Below, piece by piece: positions 4,860 through 6,944 of a stretch of DNA of 6,944 nucleotides. The DNA is from Desulfobacteraceae bacterium. Lineage in GTDB: Bacteria; Desulfobacterota; Desulfobacteria; Desulfobacterales; Desulfosalsimonadaceae. Each line of letters begins with the position of its first letter. The first letter of the stretch is position 1. The notes under the pieces were generated by a model. The model had not been told where the DNA came from, searched no databases, and saw only the letters and a program-made list of their open reading frames with translations. The DNA is taken from the NCBI GenBank assembly GCA_021162325.1, contig JAGGYV010000264.1:1-6944 (forward strand), given 5' to 3'. The position numbers were made by a program, and so were the translations under genes.

Positions 4860-6941
4860 TTAATTTTTTATTTCTTTAACAACTTCTGCGATTGCTTTCT
4901 CATTAATAAATCTTTGTGCTTCGACAGAATCCGGTTCACTTAGGCAGGTCCAAACCTTAGAAAAAATATTACTAAAAGGGATATCTTTTTGGTTTTCAAA
5001 CTGCTGCAACGCTTCTTTGATATTTTTTGAGTCAATTTTCGAGTTATTTTGGAGCTTGAAAAGGCTGAGAAAAAAATCAGACACTTCATTTTCTTTTTGT
5101 GCCGTTTTTTCCAATGTTTTTATATATTCAATATAAAGATTCATTAACCGCAACGCGTCATGAAGATTATCTTTATATAATTTATGCCAGACACTTAGTT
5201 TTAAGGTAAATATTAACAAACTGAAATCATCTTTTTCTTTAATACTTTTTCCCCTATGCTTACTAATTATTTCCTTAAAATGTTCACTGACTGTATCGTA
5301 TTGATCGAGTAAAATTAAAAATATACTAAGTTGAGATTCTGAAAACTTCCTTTCTTTTTTTGATACGTAAAAATGTTTTATATAATTGTTTGGTTTTAAT
5401 TTTTTGATTAGTGGAGTAATAAGCTCGCTGTATGTTTTCTGGAAATCGAAATCTGCTGAAGGCATAATATAATCGGAATTTATATGCTTTAAGTATGCTG
5501 TCAAAGCAAATTCATTGTTATTCATTTTTTCCATAAGTTGACCATAGTACAGATATAGCTTTTTATATTCGGGTTCGCTTTTAATAATAAGTTCAAATTG
5601 CTCTAATGCTTTGTCATAGCGTTCTATCCCCATCAAAGATCTACCATAGGAACAAATTACATCGTTATCCTTACTTTCAGGAAAATACTTTTCAAAAAGG
5701 TGAATCGCTTCTTCATAGTTCCCTTGACCAAGCAAGCAATCACCCCAATTCCAGTATGCCTCGTCTGATTTTGGATTAATTTTTATCGCTTTCTTGAATT
5801 TTCCAATCGCCTCTTCATATTGTTCTTGGAGTTGCAAGCAATAACCCCATGCAGCAAAAGCATGATAATAATTTGGATTAAGTTTTATCGCTTTCTTTAA
5901 TTTCCCAATCGCCTCTTCATATCGTTCTTGGAGACGCAAGCAATCACCCCATGCAGCATAAGCATCATGATAATTTGGATTGAGTTCGATTGCCTTTTTG
6001 TAATAAATTTCGGCTTCATCGTATTGACCTAATCCCCTACAACAATCGCCTAAAGCTCCATGAGCTGAATATGATTTGGGATTAATTTTTATTGCTTTCT
6101 TGAATTTTCCAATCGCCTCTTCATATTGTTTCTGATCACGCAAGCAGGCACCCCAGCTCCAGTATGCCTCGCCTGATTTTGGATTAAGATTTATTGCTTT
6201 TTTGTAATTTATTTCTGCTTCATCGTACTGACCTAAGTCCCTATAGCAATCTCCTAAAGCCCCATGAGCTGGATATGATTTTGGATCAAGCTTTATCGAT
6301 TTTTTAAATTTCCCAATCGCCTCTTTATATCGTTTCTGATCACGCAAGCAGGCACCCCAGCTCCAGTATGCCTCGCCTGATTTTGGGTTAATTTTTATCG
6401 CTTTCTTGAATTTTCCAATCGCCTGTTCAAATCGTTCCTGATCACGCAAGCAAGCACCCCAACTCCAGTATGCGACCTCTGATTTTGGATTAATTTTTAT
6501 TGCCTTTTTGTAATGTTGTATTGCCTTCTCATATTGACCTGATAGCCTATAACTCTCTCCCATAACCCCAAAAGCCTGATAAAATTTTGAATTAGTCTTT
6601 AAAATATTTTCACAAACTTTAATTGCCTCATCGTACTGATTTTTATCTGTATAATTAAAGGCTTCTTCTATTAATTCTTTTTCTTTGGTATCAATTATTG
6701 TACCTTTCTCACCATTTATCGTTGAATCTATGCATAATTCAATTATTTTGCAGTAATCAGGATTATGAGTCACAAAATCAGCTGTTTGAACGATGAGTTT
6801 TTCGTAAGGGGTAGTTGGCCTCTCCACGTTAATATTTGCTTTAACCTTACTCCTTTCTTTAACGATAGCACTCGGTGAATAAAGCATTAATAATAATTCC
6901 ATGATCCACCGGGTTTCTTCCCTGTGACTGCTGTCTCTCAT
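4860..6941 (-). CDS. Tetratricopeptide-repeat protein, function unknown, 5' end uncertain
   Basis: TPR arrays form superhelical scaffolds that bind partner proteins; no enzymatic domain is recognised here. Residues 1-~83 form a non-TPR head. About ten to eleven 34-residue units follow: the NPKS/NPNY-type unit boundary recurs at residues 151, 185, 219, 253, 287, 321, 355 and 389, exactly 34 apart, with weaker units before (117) and after (423, 457). Units contain the usual W/Y-G-x-x-L...Y-x-x-A-I pattern. Residues ~490-693 are helical-looking without clear repeats. No signal peptide or membrane segment is visible. The first ATG ends at 6941, three bases from the window edge, and the frame upstream is still open, so the true start may lie outside; M14 is another option. 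The stop is TAA at 4862-4860. The gene is convergent with hdrA and much more AT-rich than it (15 G/C of 60 at 5221-5280, against 36 of 60 at 3001-3060), which suggests separate ancestry, perhaps transfer. Confidence 0.8.
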   Translation of the reverse strand: MRDSSHREETRWIMELLLMLYSPSAIVKERSKVKANINVERPTTPYEKLIVQTADFVTHNPDYCKIIELCIDSTINGEKGTIIDTKEKELIEEAFNYTDKNQYDEAIKVCENILKTNSKFYQAFGVMGESYRLSGQYEKAIQHYKKAIKINPKSEVAYWSWGACLRDQERFEQAIGKFKKAIKINPKSGEAYWSWGACLRDQKRYKEAIGKFKKSIKLDPKSYPAHGALGDCYRDLGQYDEAEINYKKAINLNPKSGEAYWSWGACLRDQKQYEEAIGKFKKAIKINPKSYSAHGALGDCCRGLGQYDEAEIYYKKAIELNPNYHDAYAAWGDCLRLQERYEEAIGKLKKAIKLNPNYYHAFAAWGYCLQLQEQYEEAIGKFKKAIKINPKSDEAYWNWGDCLLGQGNYEEAIHLFEKYFPESKDNDVICSYGRSLMGIERYDKALEQFELIIKSEPEYKKLYLYYGQLMEKMNNNEFALTAYLKHINSDYIMPSADFDFQKTYSELITPLIKKLKPNNYIKHFYVSKKERKFSESQLSIFLILLDQYDTVSEHFKEIISKHRGKSIKEKDDFSLLIFTLKLSVWHKLYKDNLHDALRLMNLYIEYIKTLEKTAQKENEVSDFFLSLFKLQNNSKIDSKNIKEALQQFENQKDIPFSNIFSKVWTCLSEPDSVEAQRFINEKAIAEVVKEIKN
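5676..6491 (-). repeat. Eight in-frame 102-bp TPR units with a 204-bp duplication
   Basis: The DNA behind residues 151-422 consists of eight 102-base units. Two unit types can be told apart by their first helix: A (AYWSWGACLRDQ) and B (AHGALGDC-RxLGQYDEAE). The order is A-A-B-A-B-C-C-A', where C units start NPNY. An identical 55-base stretch at 6128-6182 and 6332-6386 lies exactly 204 bases apart, two units, so an A-B block appears to have been duplicated recently. Confidence 0.75.
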
Positions 6942-6944
6942 CTG

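Noticed and set aside
5676..6491. Regular repeats considered as a CRISPR array
   Set aside because: Period is exactly 102 bases, units are in one open frame and translate to TPR motifs, and there are no variable spacers between constant repeats.

Overview
The window looks like chromosomal DNA from an anaerobic, selenocysteine-using bacterium, most likely a sulfate-reducing member of the Desulfobacterota. This assignment is an inference from gene content: a selenocysteine-type HdrA fused to MvhD, a partner protein joining MvhD, HdrC and HdrB modules, and repeat-rich intergenic DNA. No rRNA or other taxonomic marker is present.

Layout. Positions 1-204 are non-coding and hold short tandem repeats, a small hairpin and a GTAG-headed REP-like palindrome. 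Positions 205-1791 (+) encode a 528-residue protein with an N-terminal MvhD-like domain, a two-cluster HdrC-like ferredoxin module and two HdrB-type CCG domains. Positions 1792-2190 are a 399-base gap filled with heptad repeats, two further GTAG-headed palindromes and an 88-base imperfect inverted repeat. Positions 2191-4620 (+) encode HdrA-MvhD, 809 residues, read through an in-frame UGA at 2815-2817. That codon sits where the family has a catalytic-type Cys/Sec, and a perfect 7-bp stem with a GGUC loop follows it, so I read UGA as selenocysteine (Sec209) and not as a gene break. Positions 4621-4859 are non-coding, with a 12-unit heptad array and a 16-bp inverted repeat. Positions 4860-6941 (-) encode an AT-rich tetratricopeptide-repeat protein that converges on hdrA; its reading frame is still open at the right edge.

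How the genes work together. The two Hdr genes together supply HdrA (FAD plus Fe-S clusters), HdrB, HdrC and two MvhD modules, which is the protein set of a soluble electron-bifurcating heterodisulfide-reductase-like complex. By analogy with methanogen HdrABC-MvhD, electrons would enter through MvhD, split at the HdrA flavin, and leave to ferredoxin and to the HdrB non-cubane clusters. The electron donor (hydrogenase, formate dehydrogenase or another) and the disulfide-type acceptor are not encoded here and stay unknown. The TPR gene differs in base composition and orientation and shows no functional link to the Hdr pair.

Most notable points: the UGA-encoded Sec with a visible SECIS in a gene that automatic annotation would split in two; the double-MvhD architecture; three intergenic palindromes each abutting a GTAG; and the same degenerate 7-bp repeat directly behind both Hdr stop codons.
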